64,000 nt of DNA from Marinicella rhabdoformis (GTDB lineage: Bacteria; Pseudomonadota; Gammaproteobacteria; Xanthomonadales; Marinicellaceae). Numbering within the stretch: the first letter of the stretch is position 1; the number at the start of each line of letters is the position of its first letter. The position numbers and the translations under genes are program-made. Positions 26,363 through 36,805 of the stretch are shown piece after piece. The stretch spans positions 511,160 through 575,159 of the forward strand of contig NZ_VTFS01000003.1 in NCBI RefSeq assembly GCF_009671245.1, written 5' to 3'. Under the pieces are notes generated by a model. It had not been told where the DNA came from, searched no databases, and saw only the letters and a program-made list of their open reading frames with translations.

Positions 26363-27782
26363 TACCTACTCCCTGATGATTGACAATCTCTTGAATGACA
26401 GCCCCAATACTGCCAGCTCCTACCATCAAAACCACGTCACCTTGCTTAACCAAAGCCTTCAATGCTTGAGGCAATTCATCCACCTGACTGACATACACCG
26501 GCTCTAACTTTCCACGATGACGTACTGTTTTGCATAGATCAATCGCCGTTGCGCCAGAAATGGCTGCCTCTCCCGCCGCATACACTTCTGAGACTAACAG
26601 TTCATCCACCTGATTCAATACATCTGCAAAATCATCATATAAGTCTCTTGTTCTGCTGTACCTGTGTGGCTGAAAAGCAAGCACCAATCTACTGTCAGGC
26701 CAACCCGCTCGACATGCCGCTACGGCGGCCGCTATTTCAGTCGGGTGGTGCGCATAGTCATCTACCAAGGTAAATGTAGCCTCTTTGTTTTTCATGTCTG
26801 GATACAAATTAAACCTTCTACCGACACCATTAAAACCTGCCAAAGCCGTTTTCATGTCGCTTTGATTCACGTCCAGTTCAATGCCTATGGCAATCGCAGC
26901 CAACGCATTCAATACATTATGCTTTCCGGGTAAATTAAGACTCACATCAGACATAAATGCTTGTCCATTCACTGTGACATCAAAATACATGTGCTGCTTT
27001 TCTTGTCTGATGTTAATGCCTTGGATTTCTGCCTCATCTGATAATCCATAGGTAATACAATGACGCGTTAAATGCTTACTGATTTCAGTTACATTGGCAT
27101 CATCTACACACAGCACAGCCACACCATAAAATGGCACCCGATTCAAAAACCTTTCAAAAGACCGCTTCAAAACATCAATGTTATTATCGAAAGTGGCCAT
27201 GTGGTCTTCATCTATATTCGTAACCACAGCCATCACCGGCTGTAACAACTGAAATGAACCATCCGACTCATCTGCTTCAGCAACCAGGTACTCACTGGCT
27301 CCTAAGCCAGCGTTAGTTCCTGCAGCATTCAATAAACCGCCTATAACAAATGTCGGATCCAAACCTGCTTCACCCAAAATACTGGCCAATAAACTTGTTG
27401 TGGTGGTTTTGCCATGGGTTCCAGCTACAGCAATACCAATTTTGAACCGCATCAGTTCTGCCAACATTTCCGCCCTGTTCATGACAGGAATTTTTGCGAC
27501 CCTGGCCGCCTTTAATTCCTCATTGTCATCTTTGATGGCTGAAGAATAAACAACCACATCCACATCTTCAACCCAAGCCGCATCATGCTTGTGGTGGACC
27601 TGTATTCCCATGTCTTTTAACCTGGTTGTGACTTTGTTATCACCGATGTCGGAGCCAGAAACCGTAAAATCTAAATTATGTAAAACTTCAGCAATACCAG
27701 ACATACCAGAACCACCCACACCTATTAAATGAATGTGCTTAATTCGACTTGCTAATTTGTGTCCAGCTGACAGGTAATTCAT
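26355..27782 (-). CDS. murC: UDP-N-acetylmuramate--L-alanine ligase MurC
   Basis: Adds L-Ala to UDP-MurNAc. From the ATG at 27782 (in ATGA overlap with murG and with GGAG 8 nt upstream) 475 aa: IHLIGVGGSGMSGIAEVL, the ATP loop VAGTHGKTTTTSLLASIL, EADESDGSF, HKDxDAH-type VDDYAHHPTEIAA and the C-terminal MVGAGSIG. An upstream in-frame ATG at 27800 is less likely. Confidence 0.96.
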   Translation of the reverse strand: MNYLSAGHKLASRIKHIHLIGVGGSGMSGIAEVLHNLDFTVSGSDIGDNKVTTRLKDMGIQVHHKHDAAWVEDVDVVVYSSAIKDDNEELKAARVAKIPVMNRAEMLAELMRFKIGIAVAGTHGKTTTTSLLASILGEAGLDPTFVIGGLLNAAGTNAGLGASEYLVAEADESDGSFQLLQPVMAVVTNIDEDHMATFDNNIDVLKRSFERFLNRVPFYGVAVLCVDDANVTEISKHLTRHCITYGLSDEAEIQGINIRQEKQHMYFDVTVNGQAFMSDVSLNLPGKHNVLNALAAIAIGIELDVNQSDMKTALAGFNGVGRRFNLYPDMKNKEATFTLVDDYAHHPTEIAAAVAACRAGWPDSRLVLAFQPHRYSRTRDLYDDFADVLNQVDELLVSEVYAAGEAAISGATAIDLCKTVRHRGKLEPVYVSQVDELPQALKALVKQGDVVLMVGAGSIGAVIQEIVNHQGVGND

Positions 27783-28834
27783 TTCAATAACTCCACACAA
27801 CGCGCAGCTATGTCATTTGCCACATGTGTTTTATTCAAGCCTTGTAGCGATTCACGCATCGCTGCTTGCTTTGCACTGCTTAACAACGCTTCCACTTTGG
27901 TTTCCAGAACTGCTTGTCCCTCACTCTCTTGCCACAGCAATGCGGCACCGTTCTTTACTAAACTCATCGCATTGTGTGTCTGATGGTCGTCCACAGCCGA
28001 CGGATAAGGAACATATACAGCAGGTATCCCAGCCATAGTAATTTCTGCGATTGTCAGCGCACCAGCTCGGCAAATACACACGTCAGCCCATTCATAAGCG
28101 CTGGCCATGTTATTGATAAATTCTTTTATCTCCACACTTAAGTTGCCATATGCTTCTTTGGTCGCTTTCAACTTATTCCTTCCACACTGATGTAAAACTT
28201 CAATTTCTTTATCAGTGATCAAATGTTTTAAAACATTTGGGATCACTTGATTTAAACTTTGTGCTCCTAAAGAACCTCCCAACACCAGAACACGCAGCGG
28301 TGTATGTCTGTGTTTTACTTGTTGTCCCAAAGCTTCTATTTGTGCTCGGACTGGATTACCAACCCATACGCTGTTATTCAAACCATTCAAGTCAAATCCG
28401 GTCAACACCAAATCCGCATGTTTTGACAAATGTTTATTGGTCATGCCAAAAACAGAATTTTGTTCATGGACAGCCAGCTTAGTTGAGCACAATCGCGTAG
28501 CAAACCCTCCAGGTGCAGCAACAAAGCCTCCCATACTGATAGCCAAATCGACCTGATTTTTCTTAAAGAAACGCCTCGCTTGCCAAATGCCTTTGGTTAA
28601 CTTAAATGGTAAAACCAGAAGTCCTTTGATGCCCTTACCTCGCAATGCCTTCATAGAAATTAAAGTTAAAGGCACGCCTTCCTGTCTGACGATACGCTCT
28701 TCCATTCCTCCTTTGGAGCCCAACCACAACACCCGGTGACCTTGTTTCATCAATGCTTTAGCAACCGCAACACCAGGGAAAATGTGTCCTCCTGTACCGC
28801 CAGCCATGATGGCAATGGTTTTTTTATCACTCAT
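27779..28834 (-). CDS. murG: UDP-GlcNAc:lipid I N-acetylglucosaminyltransferase MurG
   Basis: GT28 glycosyltransferase that converts lipid I to lipid II on the cytoplasmic face of the membrane. 351 aa with MAGGTGGHIFPGVAVAKAL, MGGFVAAPGG, GGSLGAQSLNQVIP and ICRAGALTIAEITMAGIPAV. It overlaps ftsW and murC by 4 bp (ATGA) on each side. Confidence 0.97.
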   Translation of the reverse strand: MSDKKTIAIMAGGTGGHIFPGVAVAKALMKQGHRVLWLGSKGGMEERIVRQEGVPLTLISMKALRGKGIKGLLVLPFKLTKGIWQARRFFKKNQVDLAISMGGFVAAPGGFATRLCSTKLAVHEQNSVFGMTNKHLSKHADLVLTGFDLNGLNNSVWVGNPVRAQIEALGQQVKHRHTPLRVLVLGGSLGAQSLNQVIPNVLKHLITDKEIEVLHQCGRNKLKATKEAYGNLSVEIKEFINNMASAYEWADVCICRAGALTIAEITMAGIPAVYVPYPSAVDDHQTHNAMSLVKNGAALLWQESEGQAVLETKVEALLSSAKQAAMRESLQGLNKTHVANDIAARCVELLK

Positions 28835-30021
28835 GCCTTTACCTCACTTTTTTGGGGTGAAGTTGCATTACTGTGAAAATGCATGCGTTTATTTTCAAAT
28901 GAAACGCGGAATACCACAGCCATAGCAATGATATTCATCATGATTGCTGAACCACCTGATGATATGAACGGTAACGTCAATCCTTTTGTTGGTAATATCC
29001 CTAAATTTACCCCCATACTCAAAACCGCTTGCAATGCTATCCAAACGGCCACTCCTGTGCACAAAAAACCGCCAAAGTCATTACCATTTTCAAAGGCTTC
29101 TTTAGACACCTTAAACATCCTAAAAACCAAAAGTAAAAACAGACAAACCAATAACAAAACGCCGACAAAGCCCATCTCTTCTGCATACACTGCAAATATA
29201 AAGTCTGTATGCGCCTCTGGTAAATAAAACAATTTTTGAATACTGGCACCAATTCCTACCCCACCAAACTCTCCTCGTCCTACTGCTATCAAAGCTTGTA
29301 CCAATTGAAAACCATCTCCAAACGGGTCTTGCCATGGGTCTTGAAAATTAGTCAAGCGTTTTACACGATAAGGTTCTGCCCAAGCAATTACTGCCATCCC
29401 TGTTGATGCCAACAATCCCAAAACACCAACATCTCGATACCTGGCCCCAGCTATATAAATCATCACAAAAGTGATAATAAGTAACAATGCAGCTGAACCA
29501 AAATCAGGTTGCAACAACAATAAAAAAGCCATAAATGCCACACCCAACAATGGCTTTAAAACACCCAACATAGACTGTTGAATAGATTTAAAGTGATGCA
29601 CCACATAACTCGCCAATGCTGCAATCAATGCCAATTTCACAGCTTCAACCACCTGAAATCTTGAGACACCTAAATTCAACCACCGTTGTGCGCCATTCAC
29701 AGTCACTCCAATCCCTGGAACCAACACCAATATCAAGGCCACTACCGCTAAAATCAACATAGGCCGGCTGAGCCTGTCCATCCACTGTGAAGGTATATGC
29801 ATCACCATGTATGACAGCATCAATCCCACACCAATGAATAAGATATGACGTTTCAAATAATAAAAGGCATCACCTGTATTTTTTTCAGCAACAGCAACCG
29901 AAGATGAAGCCACCATCACAGTGCCTACCACCAACAAACACACAAAAGCAAAAGCCAGCCAACCATCGACACCTACGGTTTGCCAGCTTAATTCTTTCAA
30001 CTTTTGCTTTTTAGTTGCCAT
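28831..30021 (-). CDS. ftsW: Septal peptidoglycan polymerase FtsW
   Basis: SEDS-family polytopic membrane glycosyltransferase that works with the FtsI transpeptidase at the septum. 396 aa, about ten membrane helices. SEDS landmarks are NGAQRWLNLG, the catalytic-loop region LFYLPEAHTDFIFAVYAEE, and GLTLPFISSGGSAIMMN. It begins only 13 bp after the mraY stop, where murD stands in E. coli. Confidence 0.96.
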   Translation of the reverse strand: MATKKQKLKELSWQTVGVDGWLAFAFVCLLVVGTVMVASSSVAVAEKNTGDAFYYLKRHILFIGVGLMLSYMVMHIPSQWMDRLSRPMLILAVVALILVLVPGIGVTVNGAQRWLNLGVSRFQVVEAVKLALIAALASYVVHHFKSIQQSMLGVLKPLLGVAFMAFLLLLQPDFGSAALLLIITFVMIYIAGARYRDVGVLGLLASTGMAVIAWAEPYRVKRLTNFQDPWQDPFGDGFQLVQALIAVGRGEFGGVGIGASIQKLFYLPEAHTDFIFAVYAEEMGFVGVLLLVCLFLLLVFRMFKVSKEAFENGNDFGGFLCTGVAVWIALQAVLSMGVNLGILPTKGLTLPFISSGGSAIMMNIIAMAVVFRVSFENKRMHFHSNATSPQKSEVKA

Positions 30022-30034
30022 AATTTATTTTTAT

Positions 30035-31117
30035 TTACCTGATCTTCAGACTGGCCAAACCAATCAAAACCAAAATAATCGAAATGATCCAAAACCTCAC
30101 TATCACTTTCGGCTCAGCCCAACCTTTTAATTCAAAATGGTGGTGAATGGGCGCCATTCTAAAGATCCGTTTGCCTGTCAATTTGAAGGATGCCACCTGC
30201 AAAATCACCGAAACAGTTTCCATTACAAACACACCACCCATGATAAAAAATATAAATTCTTGTCTGGTTATAAATGCCACCAACCCCAAAGCCGCCCCTA
30301 AAGCCAAAGCACCTACATCACCCATAAACACTTGTGCTGGATATGTGTTGAACCACAAAAAGCCCAATCCGGCACCCGCCATGGCTGCACAGAAAACCGC
30401 CATTTCTCCTGCACCCGGAATAAAAGGGATCAACAAATAGTCAGAAAAGCCGGCATGTCCTGCCACATAAGCAAATATACCCAAAGCTGACCCCACTAAC
30501 ACGGTTGGCATGATGGCCAAACCATCCAATCCGTCCGTAAGGTTCACTGCATTACTTGAACCGACTATGACAAAATAGCCCAAAGGAATAGCCAACCAAC
30601 CCAAATTCCAGTTGAAATCACTGAATACAGGAAGCACCAATTGAGTCGTGATGCTGTCATGACCGTAATAATATAAATACAACACAGCTGTTAAACCGAA
30701 AACAGATTGCAGCAAATACTTCCAGCGTCCTGCCAATCCAGCTGAATCTTTAAGTATTAATTTCCTGTAATCATCGATCCAGCCAACCAAGCCAAAGCCA
30801 AACAACACATAAAGGCATAACCACACATAATGGTTATCTAAATCACTCCATAACAAAGTAGCCATGATGATGACCGCTAAAATCATCGCCCCGCCCATGG
30901 TAGGCGTGCCTTGCTTACTCAAATGAGATTCAGGACCGAAGCTACGAACCTGTTGACCAATTTGTTTTATTTGTAATTTTCTGATGAACCACGGCCCTAA
31001 AACCAATGACAAAAACAACGCGGTCAGCGCAGCCATAATGGCCCTAAATGTCTGATAGCCAAACAAGTTCAACCAAGAAAACTGACCCTCTAATAATTCA
31101 GCCAACCATAAAATCAT
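30035..31117 (-). CDS. mraY: Phospho-MurNAc-pentapeptide transferase MraY
   Basis: Ten-helix membrane enzyme that makes lipid I from UDP-MurNAc-pentapeptide and undecaprenyl phosphate. 360 aa (E. coli 360) with [13 protein letters not shown], the catalytic aspartates in [10 protein letters not shown] and [27 protein letters not shown] and [12 protein letters not shown]. It overlaps murF by 4 bp; the next gene is ftsW, not murD. Confidence 0.98.
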   Translation of the reverse strand: MILWLAELLEGQFSWLNLFGYQTFRAIMAALTALFLSLVLGPWFIRKLQIKQIGQQVRSFGPESHLSKQGTPTMGGAMILAVIIMATLLWSDLDNHYVWLCLYVLFGFGLVGWIDDYRKLILKDSAGLAGRWKYLLQSVFGLTAVLYLYYYGHDSITTQLVLPVFSDFNWNLGWLAIPLGYFVIVGSSNAVNLTDGLDGLAIMPTVLVGSALGIFAYVAGHAGFSDYLLIPFIPGAGEMAVFCAAMAGAGLGFLWFNTYPAQVFMGDVGALALGAALGLVAFITRQEFIFFIMGGVFVMETVSVILQVASFKLTGKRIFRMAPIHHHFELKGWAEPKVIVRFWIISIILVLIGLASLKIR

Positions 31118-32454
31118 AACCTTACCTCTTGTTGAACCAATGCATCAACCACACGCTCTAATTGCATGCTGCGCGACCCTTTTACTAAAACAGTACCACC
31201 CACCAGATACTCTGATTTCAATGCTTCAATAACTGCATCAACATCATTGAATGCTTCGCATTTTGTTTTTCTCTGACTACAGACTGCACCAGCATACTTA
31301 CCTACAGCAAGCACTGTATCGATACCTTTTGTGTCAGCATACAATCCAATTTCTTCGTGCATTTGAACTGCGAACTCACCTAATTCTGCCATGTCGCCCA
31401 TAACCAAAACTGATGGTGACTTCATCACTTGTAAGACGTCAATAGCTGCCTTGGCAGATGCTAAATTTGCATTGTAACTGTCATCAATAATCAGGGTGTT
31501 ATTGATGCTGCCTGCACATTCCATTCGGCCTTTTTCAGGTATAAATGATGCTAACCCCGCCACCATGTCATGCTCTTCAATCGCCAAACTCACAGCAACA
31601 GCTACAGCCGCTGCTGCATTCATTTGGTTGTGTCGCCCTAATACAGGCAAGTCAATTGTTATGACGTGCTCACCCGGTAACATGATTTGTGTTGTCCCTG
31701 TGGCTTCCAATAACCGCACATCCGATGATTCGCTGCCACCAAAAGTCAATTGTTGTGAAGATACAGACATTTGCCACATTTTCTTGAAAACATCATCTCC
31801 ATTGATAATGGCCACACCATTATCAGCCAACGCTTCATATATCTCACCTTTACCAATGGCAATATTTTCTATGGAACCAAAACGTCCCACATGGGCATTT
31901 GACACGTTATTAACCAGCGCCACATCAGGCTTAACCAGTTCCGTTAAATGAGCAATGTCACCAATCTGTGCAGCGCCCATTTCAATCACAGCAAAATCGT
32001 CTTCGGGGCTCAGTTGCAGCAAACTCAACGGCACACCTATTTCATTGTTCCAATTACCGGGCGTAGCAAAACACCTGTGACTTTGAGACAATATGGCATG
32101 CAGCATATTTTTGACCGTGGTTTTACCATTAGAACCTGTGACAGCCACCACCCTCACATCACATTGACGCAACCATGCTTTTGCCAATGCTTCCAATGCT
32201 TCTAAAGTGTTTTCACAAATCAACTGTGGCACATCCACTTCTACCGCGTCTGATACCATCACAGCCGCGGCACCTCGAGCCACTGCTTGTTGACAAAAAC
32301 TTTCACCATTAAAATGTTCACCTTTTAAAGCAACAAATAACTGGCCTTTTTCTACAGTTCTTGAATCAGTACTGACACCATGGATACGCACTTCTTTACC
32401 CACCATGCTGCCACCAACAACAGCACAAATTTGATGTAAATTCATCTTAATCAT
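31114..32454 (-). CDS. murF: UDP-MurNAc-tripeptide--D-Ala-D-Ala ligase MurF
   Basis: Adds the D-Ala-D-Ala made by DdlB. 446 aa with the N-terminal substrate domain ([20 protein letters not shown]), ATP loop [30 protein letters not shown] and NALVNN-type [33 protein letters not shown] and [12 protein letters not shown] follow. GAGGTG lies 5 nt before the ATG at 32454; an internal ATG at 32445 is possible. Confidence 0.97.
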   Translation of the reverse strand: MIKMNLHQICAVVGGSMVGKEVRIHGVSTDSRTVEKGQLFVALKGEHFNGESFCQQAVARGAAAVMVSDAVEVDVPQLICENTLEALEALAKAWLRQCDVRVVAVTGSNGKTTVKNMLHAILSQSHRCFATPGNWNNEIGVPLSLLQLSPEDDFAVIEMGAAQIGDIAHLTELVKPDVALVNNVSNAHVGRFGSIENIAIGKGEIYEALADNGVAIINGDDVFKKMWQMSVSSQQLTFGGSESSDVRLLEATGTTQIMLPGEHVITIDLPVLGRHNQMNAAAAVAVAVSLAIEEHDMVAGLASFIPEKGRMECAGSINNTLIIDDSYNANLASAKAAIDVLQVMKSPSVLVMGDMAELGEFAVQMHEEIGLYADTKGIDTVLAVGKYAGAVCSQRKTKCEAFNDVDAVIEALKSEYLVGGTVLVKGSRSMQLERVVDALVQQEVRL

Positions 32455-33920
32455 GCGGCCACCTCATACATTGCTTTGATGGTTTCAATGTCGTTGTACG
32501 GACTCCTGACGCCTTCAATTTCTTGGTAATCTTCATGTCCTTTTCCAGCCACCAAAATCACATCTCCAGTTTGACTCAAGTGCTTGGCATGTTTAAGCGC
32601 CTGACTTCTGAGGTGAACGACTTCATGCTGCTCCTTCATTCCTGCCAACACACCTTCAACTATTGCTTTTGGCGACTCATACCTCGGGTTGTCATCTGTG
32701 ATGATGACCACATCTGACGCTTGCTCAGCTGCTTGGCCCATCAAGGCACGCTTTCCTTTGTCCCTATCTCCACCACAGCCAAACACACAAAATAAACGCC
32801 CTGAAACATGACTCCTTAACGAGCTAAGTACCGAAGACAAAGCATCAGGTGTGTGTGCATAATCCACAACCCAAGTGGCCTGATCACCAACGTTTAAATC
32901 AACAACATCCATTCGTCCAGGTACTGCTTCCAACTGATTCAATACAGTCGCTATATCATTCATAGAAACAGTCATTGCATGTAAACTTGCCGCAACCAAT
33001 AACAGGTTTTCAACGTTAAAACGCCCCATCAATCTAGAATCAACATGAATTGTTCCTTCACCAAAAGACATATCAAATCTCAAACCACACTCATTTGATA
33101 TGATATTTCCCGCCTTCCAGTCAGCATCTGCACTGATACCATAGGTGATGATTTCGCTGCTATTGACACCCTGACTCAGCCACTCCTGTCCACATGAATC
33201 GTCCTTATTAATAATCGCCTGCTCACTGCAAAAATGGTCAAATAACTGGTATTTTGCTTTTGCATAATTGACCATGGTTTCATGGTAATCTAAATGGTCA
33301 CGACTTAAATTTGTGAACAATGCCTGTTCAACATATACACCTTCTATTCGCCCTTGATCCAAAGCATGAGAAGACACTTCAATACAAACATGTGTCATCC
33401 CTTGTAATAAGAAACCTGCCAGCAACCTATGAACATCTACAACTGAAGGGGTTGTGTTCTTCAATGTGTCCAATTCACCTTTGGTGCCTACACCTAAGGT
33501 ACCAATATAGCCCGCTTTCTGACCGTGACTTTCACCCAGGTGGTTCAATGCATGCATTAAAAACCATGCAACCGAAGTCTTTCCATTGGTCCCAGTAACC
33601 GCCAACACTTTCAACTTTTCACTTGGTTGGTTATAAAAGTAATGAGACAAATCGCCAAGCAACTCACCCAATCGCTCAATAAATATGATTGGCACATCCG
33701 CATCGACATCCACTTTTTTATCTGTCAACACTGCTGCTGCACCTTGTTCAATGGCTGCAGAAATATATGTAGACCCATGACCTAACTGGCCCTTAACAGC
33801 CAGGAACACATCACCCTTATTAACGGCCCTGCTGTCAATCCGTAAATCCTTTACTGGAATATCAGCCACTTCAATTTGCGCTCCACAGGCCGAGATGACA
33901 TCTGACAACAACTTACTCAT
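32451..33920 (-). CDS. murE: UDP-MurNAc-L-Ala-D-Glu--meso-diaminopimelate ligase MurE
   Basis: Adds meso-DAP to the stem peptide. 489 aa from the ATG at 33920 (GGAGG six nt upstream, 8-bp overlap with ftsI). Motifs: DLRIDSRAVNKGDVFLAVKG, VTGTNGKTSVAWFLMHAL, LFTNLSRDHLDYH, VDYAHTPDALSS and the DAP-specificity loop ITDDNPRYESP (the DNPR signature), which supports DAP rather than lysine. The dapD and dapE genes in the same window fit. Confidence 0.97.
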   Translation of the reverse strand: MSKLLSDVISACGAQIEVADIPVKDLRIDSRAVNKGDVFLAVKGQLGHGSTYISAAIEQGAAAVLTDKKVDVDADVPIIFIERLGELLGDLSHYFYNQPSEKLKVLAVTGTNGKTSVAWFLMHALNHLGESHGQKAGYIGTLGVGTKGELDTLKNTTPSVVDVHRLLAGFLLQGMTHVCIEVSSHALDQGRIEGVYVEQALFTNLSRDHLDYHETMVNYAKAKYQLFDHFCSEQAIINKDDSCGQEWLSQGVNSSEIITYGISADADWKAGNIISNECGLRFDMSFGEGTIHVDSRLMGRFNVENLLLVAASLHAMTVSMNDIATVLNQLEAVPGRMDVVDLNVGDQATWVVDYAHTPDALSSVLSSLRSHVSGRLFCVFGCGGDRDKGKRALMGQAAEQASDVVIITDDNPRYESPKAIVEGVLAGMKEQHEVVHLRSQALKHAKHLSQTGDVILVAGKGHEDYQEIEGVRSPYNDIETIKAMYEVAA

Positions 33921-35619
33921 TATCTGCCTCCACGCCATCTTCCATTGCAAGCTCTACCTTGTCACCTGGAACATTCAAAAATCGCAAGCCGGCTTTCATG
34001 ATTTCAGCAAACACAGGTGCTGCCACTTGGCCGCCATAATATTCTTCACCCTTGGGATTAGTCACACTGACAGCCACCACAAGCTCAGGATTAGATGCCG
34101 GCGCAAAACCAACAAATGACGCTATATAATTATCTGAGTAACCCCCTTTTTCAGCAATTTTTGCTGTGCCTGTTTTACCTGCCACAGAATAATTTGGGAT
34201 ACTTGCCCTGTGGTTTGAATTGTCGGCCACCACATGACGTAACATATCTACCATTTGCGAAGCCACTTTCGGGTCCATCACAGCTTTATCTTCATTAACA
34301 CTGCCTTTGATTAAGCTGGGTGCTCTGTACCGACCTTGGTTTGCAAATACCGCATAAGCGCTTGCCAATTGCAAGGTTGTCACTGACAAGTTATAACCTC
34401 GTGAAATTGCAGCATGATCAGAAGTTCTCCAGCGCTCATGGTGTGGCAAATAACCTGCTGACTCACCAACAAATCCCACTCCTGTTTTTTGGCCAAAACC
34501 AAACCGCTGATAAACATCCCATAAATGCTCTTTTCCTAGGCCAAGAACCAATTTGGCCATGCCAACATTACTTGACTTGACCAACATATCGACCAAATTT
34601 AGTTCACCATAGTCACGAAAATCATGAATCGTATAACCATCTAACTCGAACACGCCTGGGGCAGTGTCAATAATGGAATCTGCTGTGTATTGTCCACTTT
34701 CAAGTGCCGCCACAACAGCAAAAGGCTTAATCACAGAACCTGGTTCATAAATGTCTGTGACTGCACGATTCCTCAATCCTTCTGTATTTGATTTGTCGCC
34801 ATTGGGGTTCAATGAAGGTCTATTTACCATAGCCAGCACTTCACCTGTTTTTACGTTCATGGCGACTGCCGATCCTGAATCCGCCTGATGTATAGCAACT
34901 GCTTTTTTGAGTTCGTAATAGGCTGCGTTTTGTAGCCGCTTATCGATACTTAAATGCAAGTCTTTACCAGGAATAGCAGCCTGAATTTCATCCACATCTA
35001 TGTCTGAAACCACCTGTCCCAACAAATCCTTAACCACCGTTTTTTTTCCAGAAATACCCGTTAACCATTGGTCATAGGTTTGCTCCAAACCCTCCTGACC
35101 CTGGTCATCTATATTGGTAAAACCCACCACATTACCAAACACCTCTCCAGTCGGGTAAAATCGTTTAAACTCTGTTCTGAATGAAACTCCATCCACATCC
35201 AAAGCGCGTACTGAATCGGCCACCGCTGGTGTGATTCTGCGCTTCACATACAAAAAATACTTGTCTTTATGAGATGTGATGATTTGTTTTAATTTATCAG
35301 CATTCAAATCTAAAACTTCTGCCAGCTGATCTACCTTACTGAACTGGTTCAACAGTTTTGCTGGATTTATACCCACAGATTCCATGGGCGAACTCAAAGC
35401 CAAAGGCTCTTCATTTCTATCGTAAATGGCACCACGTGACACAGGAATTTCTACTTCTCTGACATGCCTTTTATCGGCTTGGTTTTGATAAAAATCGCTG
35501 CTTTGAACTTGCATAGAAAAAGCGCGAACCACCACCACAAAAAAGAAACACAGCAAAAAAGCCATCACTATGGCTATTCTTAAACTGACATTTACTTGTG
35601 GCTTTTGTGATTTTCTCAT
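33913..35619 (-). CDS. ftsI: Septal transpeptidase FtsI (PBP3)
   Basis: Class B penicillin-binding protein cross-linking septal peptidoglycan. 568 aa: short cytoplasmic N terminus, one membrane span (about 13-35), dimerisation domain (DKRHVREVEIPVSRGAIYDR). The transpeptidase has catalytic serine in EPGSVIKPFAV (SxxK), SSNVGM (SxN) and VAGKTGTAKIAE (KTG). The gene overlaps ftsL by 4 bp and murE by 8 bp. Confidence 0.97.
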   Translation of the reverse strand: MRKSQKPQVNVSLRIAIVMAFLLCFFFVVVVRAFSMQVQSSDFYQNQADKRHVREVEIPVSRGAIYDRNEEPLALSSPMESVGINPAKLLNQFSKVDQLAEVLDLNADKLKQIITSHKDKYFLYVKRRITPAVADSVRALDVDGVSFRTEFKRFYPTGEVFGNVVGFTNIDDQGQEGLEQTYDQWLTGISGKKTVVKDLLGQVVSDIDVDEIQAAIPGKDLHLSIDKRLQNAAYYELKKAVAIHQADSGSAVAMNVKTGEVLAMVNRPSLNPNGDKSNTEGLRNRAVTDIYEPGSVIKPFAVVAALESGQYTADSIIDTAPGVFELDGYTIHDFRDYGELNLVDMLVKSSNVGMAKLVLGLGKEHLWDVYQRFGFGQKTGVGFVGESAGYLPHHERWRTSDHAAISRGYNLSVTTLQLASAYAVFANQGRYRAPSLIKGSVNEDKAVMDPKVASQMVDMLRHVVADNSNHRASIPNYSVAGKTGTAKIAEKGGYSDNYIASFVGFAPASNPELVVAVSVTNPKGEEYYGGQVAAPVFAEIMKAGLRFLNVPGDKVELAMEDGVEADNE

Positions 35620-35882
35620 CGCTTAATAACCATAACCTGTTCATTTTCTGGCAATTTCATGGCCAGTTCCTTTTTTGCAACCGCCGCCACCCTAAAACTG
35701 GCTGACTTGGATGCTTTTTCAATTTGCAATCGGCCCCACTCTGTTTTCAATTGCAACTTCTCATCTTCTAACTGCTGCAAAGCTGCAAACACTTTCCTTG
35801 TTTCATTTTGGGTGTATACATAAGACACCATGACCGCTATTAACGTAACCAACAAACCCAAAGGCAGCAGCAATTTAAACAT
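35616..35882 (-). CDS. ftsL: Cell division protein FtsL
   Basis: Small bitopic divisome protein that pairs with FtsB. 88 aa: hydrophobic segment LLLPLGLLVTLIAVMVSYVY followed by a short coiled coil (RKVFAALQQLEDEKLQLKTE). Sequence conservation in this family is poor, so position between rsmH and ftsI and the topology carry the call. The ATG at 35882 forms a TGATG junction with rsmH; a GTG three bases earlier is an alternative. Confidence 0.92.
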   Translation of the reverse strand: MFKLLLPLGLLVTLIAVMVSYVYTQNETRKVFAALQQLEDEKLQLKTEWGRLQIEKASKSASFRVAAVAKKELAMKLPENEQVMVIKR

Positions 35883-36805
35883 CACAACTTCTCCGCCACA
35901 CGCATGATGGCACTGCGAGCCCTGATGTTTTCATCTACATCCTGAGCTTTTACTGGCTTGTGCACAATCTTCAACAAAGCAGGTCGCAGGTTGTCCGGTA
36001 GCACAGGCATGCGGCGGTCCATAGATTCAGCTTTTGCCATGTCTCTAAAATAACGCTTCACAATGCGGTCTTCTAATGAATGAAAACTGATCACAACAAA
36101 GCGACCGCCTTGCTTTAAAATAGACAAGGCATTGGGCAACACCCTTTCGATTTGACCTAACTCATCATTGATATGAATCCTTACCGCTTGAAAAACGCGT
36201 GTGGCAGGGTGCTTTTTTTCTTTCGGGTGTGGCTTATTGACTGTTTTGACCACCTCCACTAAATCCGCAGTGTGAACCAATGGACTTTCTTCTCTGTGTT
36301 CAACAATGGCCCTTGCGATACGACCGGCATTTTTTTCTTCCCCATAACGCCAAAAGACACGCTTCATTTCATCGGCATCAGCGCGGTTTAACCATTCAGC
36401 TGCAGAATCTCCTGCTTGGTTGTTCATGCGCATATCCAAAGGACCGTCTTTTTGGAAGCTAAACCCTCGACTGGCATCATCAATTTGAGGTGATGACACA
36501 CCAAAATCAAACAACACGCCATCAAACTGTTCGCCTTGGTCTAACAAATCTTTGACTACCGACTCAAAATCACCGGCCAAAACATAAACCCTTGAATCTT
36601 CCTCTGCCAACGCATGAGCAAAGGCCAAAGCCTCCGGGTCACAATCAACCACGTATAGCTTGCCATCTTCGGACAGCGCATCGAGTATAAAACGACTGTG
36701 TCCACCCCGTCCAAATGTACCATCCAAATACAAACCCGATGGATTGATTGCCAACGCAGTCACCGCCTGTTCAAGCAAAACCGATTGATGCAAGTCTTGA
36801 AACAT
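35882..36805 (-). CDS. rsmH: 16S rRNA (cytosine(1402)-N(4))-methyltransferase RsmH
   Basis: SAM-dependent methyltransferase (formerly MraW) acting on C1402 of 16S rRNA. 307 aa with HQSVLLEQAVTALAINPSGL, the SAM motif YLDGTFGRGGHSRFIL, FDFGVSSPQIDDASRGFSF, RVFQAVRIHINDELGQIE and VISFHSLEDRIVKRYF. The ATG at 36805 makes a TGATG junction with the mraZ stop; a GTG at 36808 is also possible. Confidence 0.97.
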   Translation of the reverse strand: MFQDLHQSVLLEQAVTALAINPSGLYLDGTFGRGGHSRFILDALSEDGKLYVVDCDPEALAFAHALAEEDSRVYVLAGDFESVVKDLLDQGEQFDGVLFDFGVSSPQIDDASRGFSFQKDGPLDMRMNNQAGDSAAEWLNRADADEMKRVFWRYGEEKNAGRIARAIVEHREESPLVHTADLVEVVKTVNKPHPKEKKHPATRVFQAVRIHINDELGQIERVLPNALSILKQGGRFVVISFHSLEDRIVKRYFRDMAKAESMDRRMPVLPDNLRPALLKIVHKPVKAQDVDENIRARSAIMRVAEKL

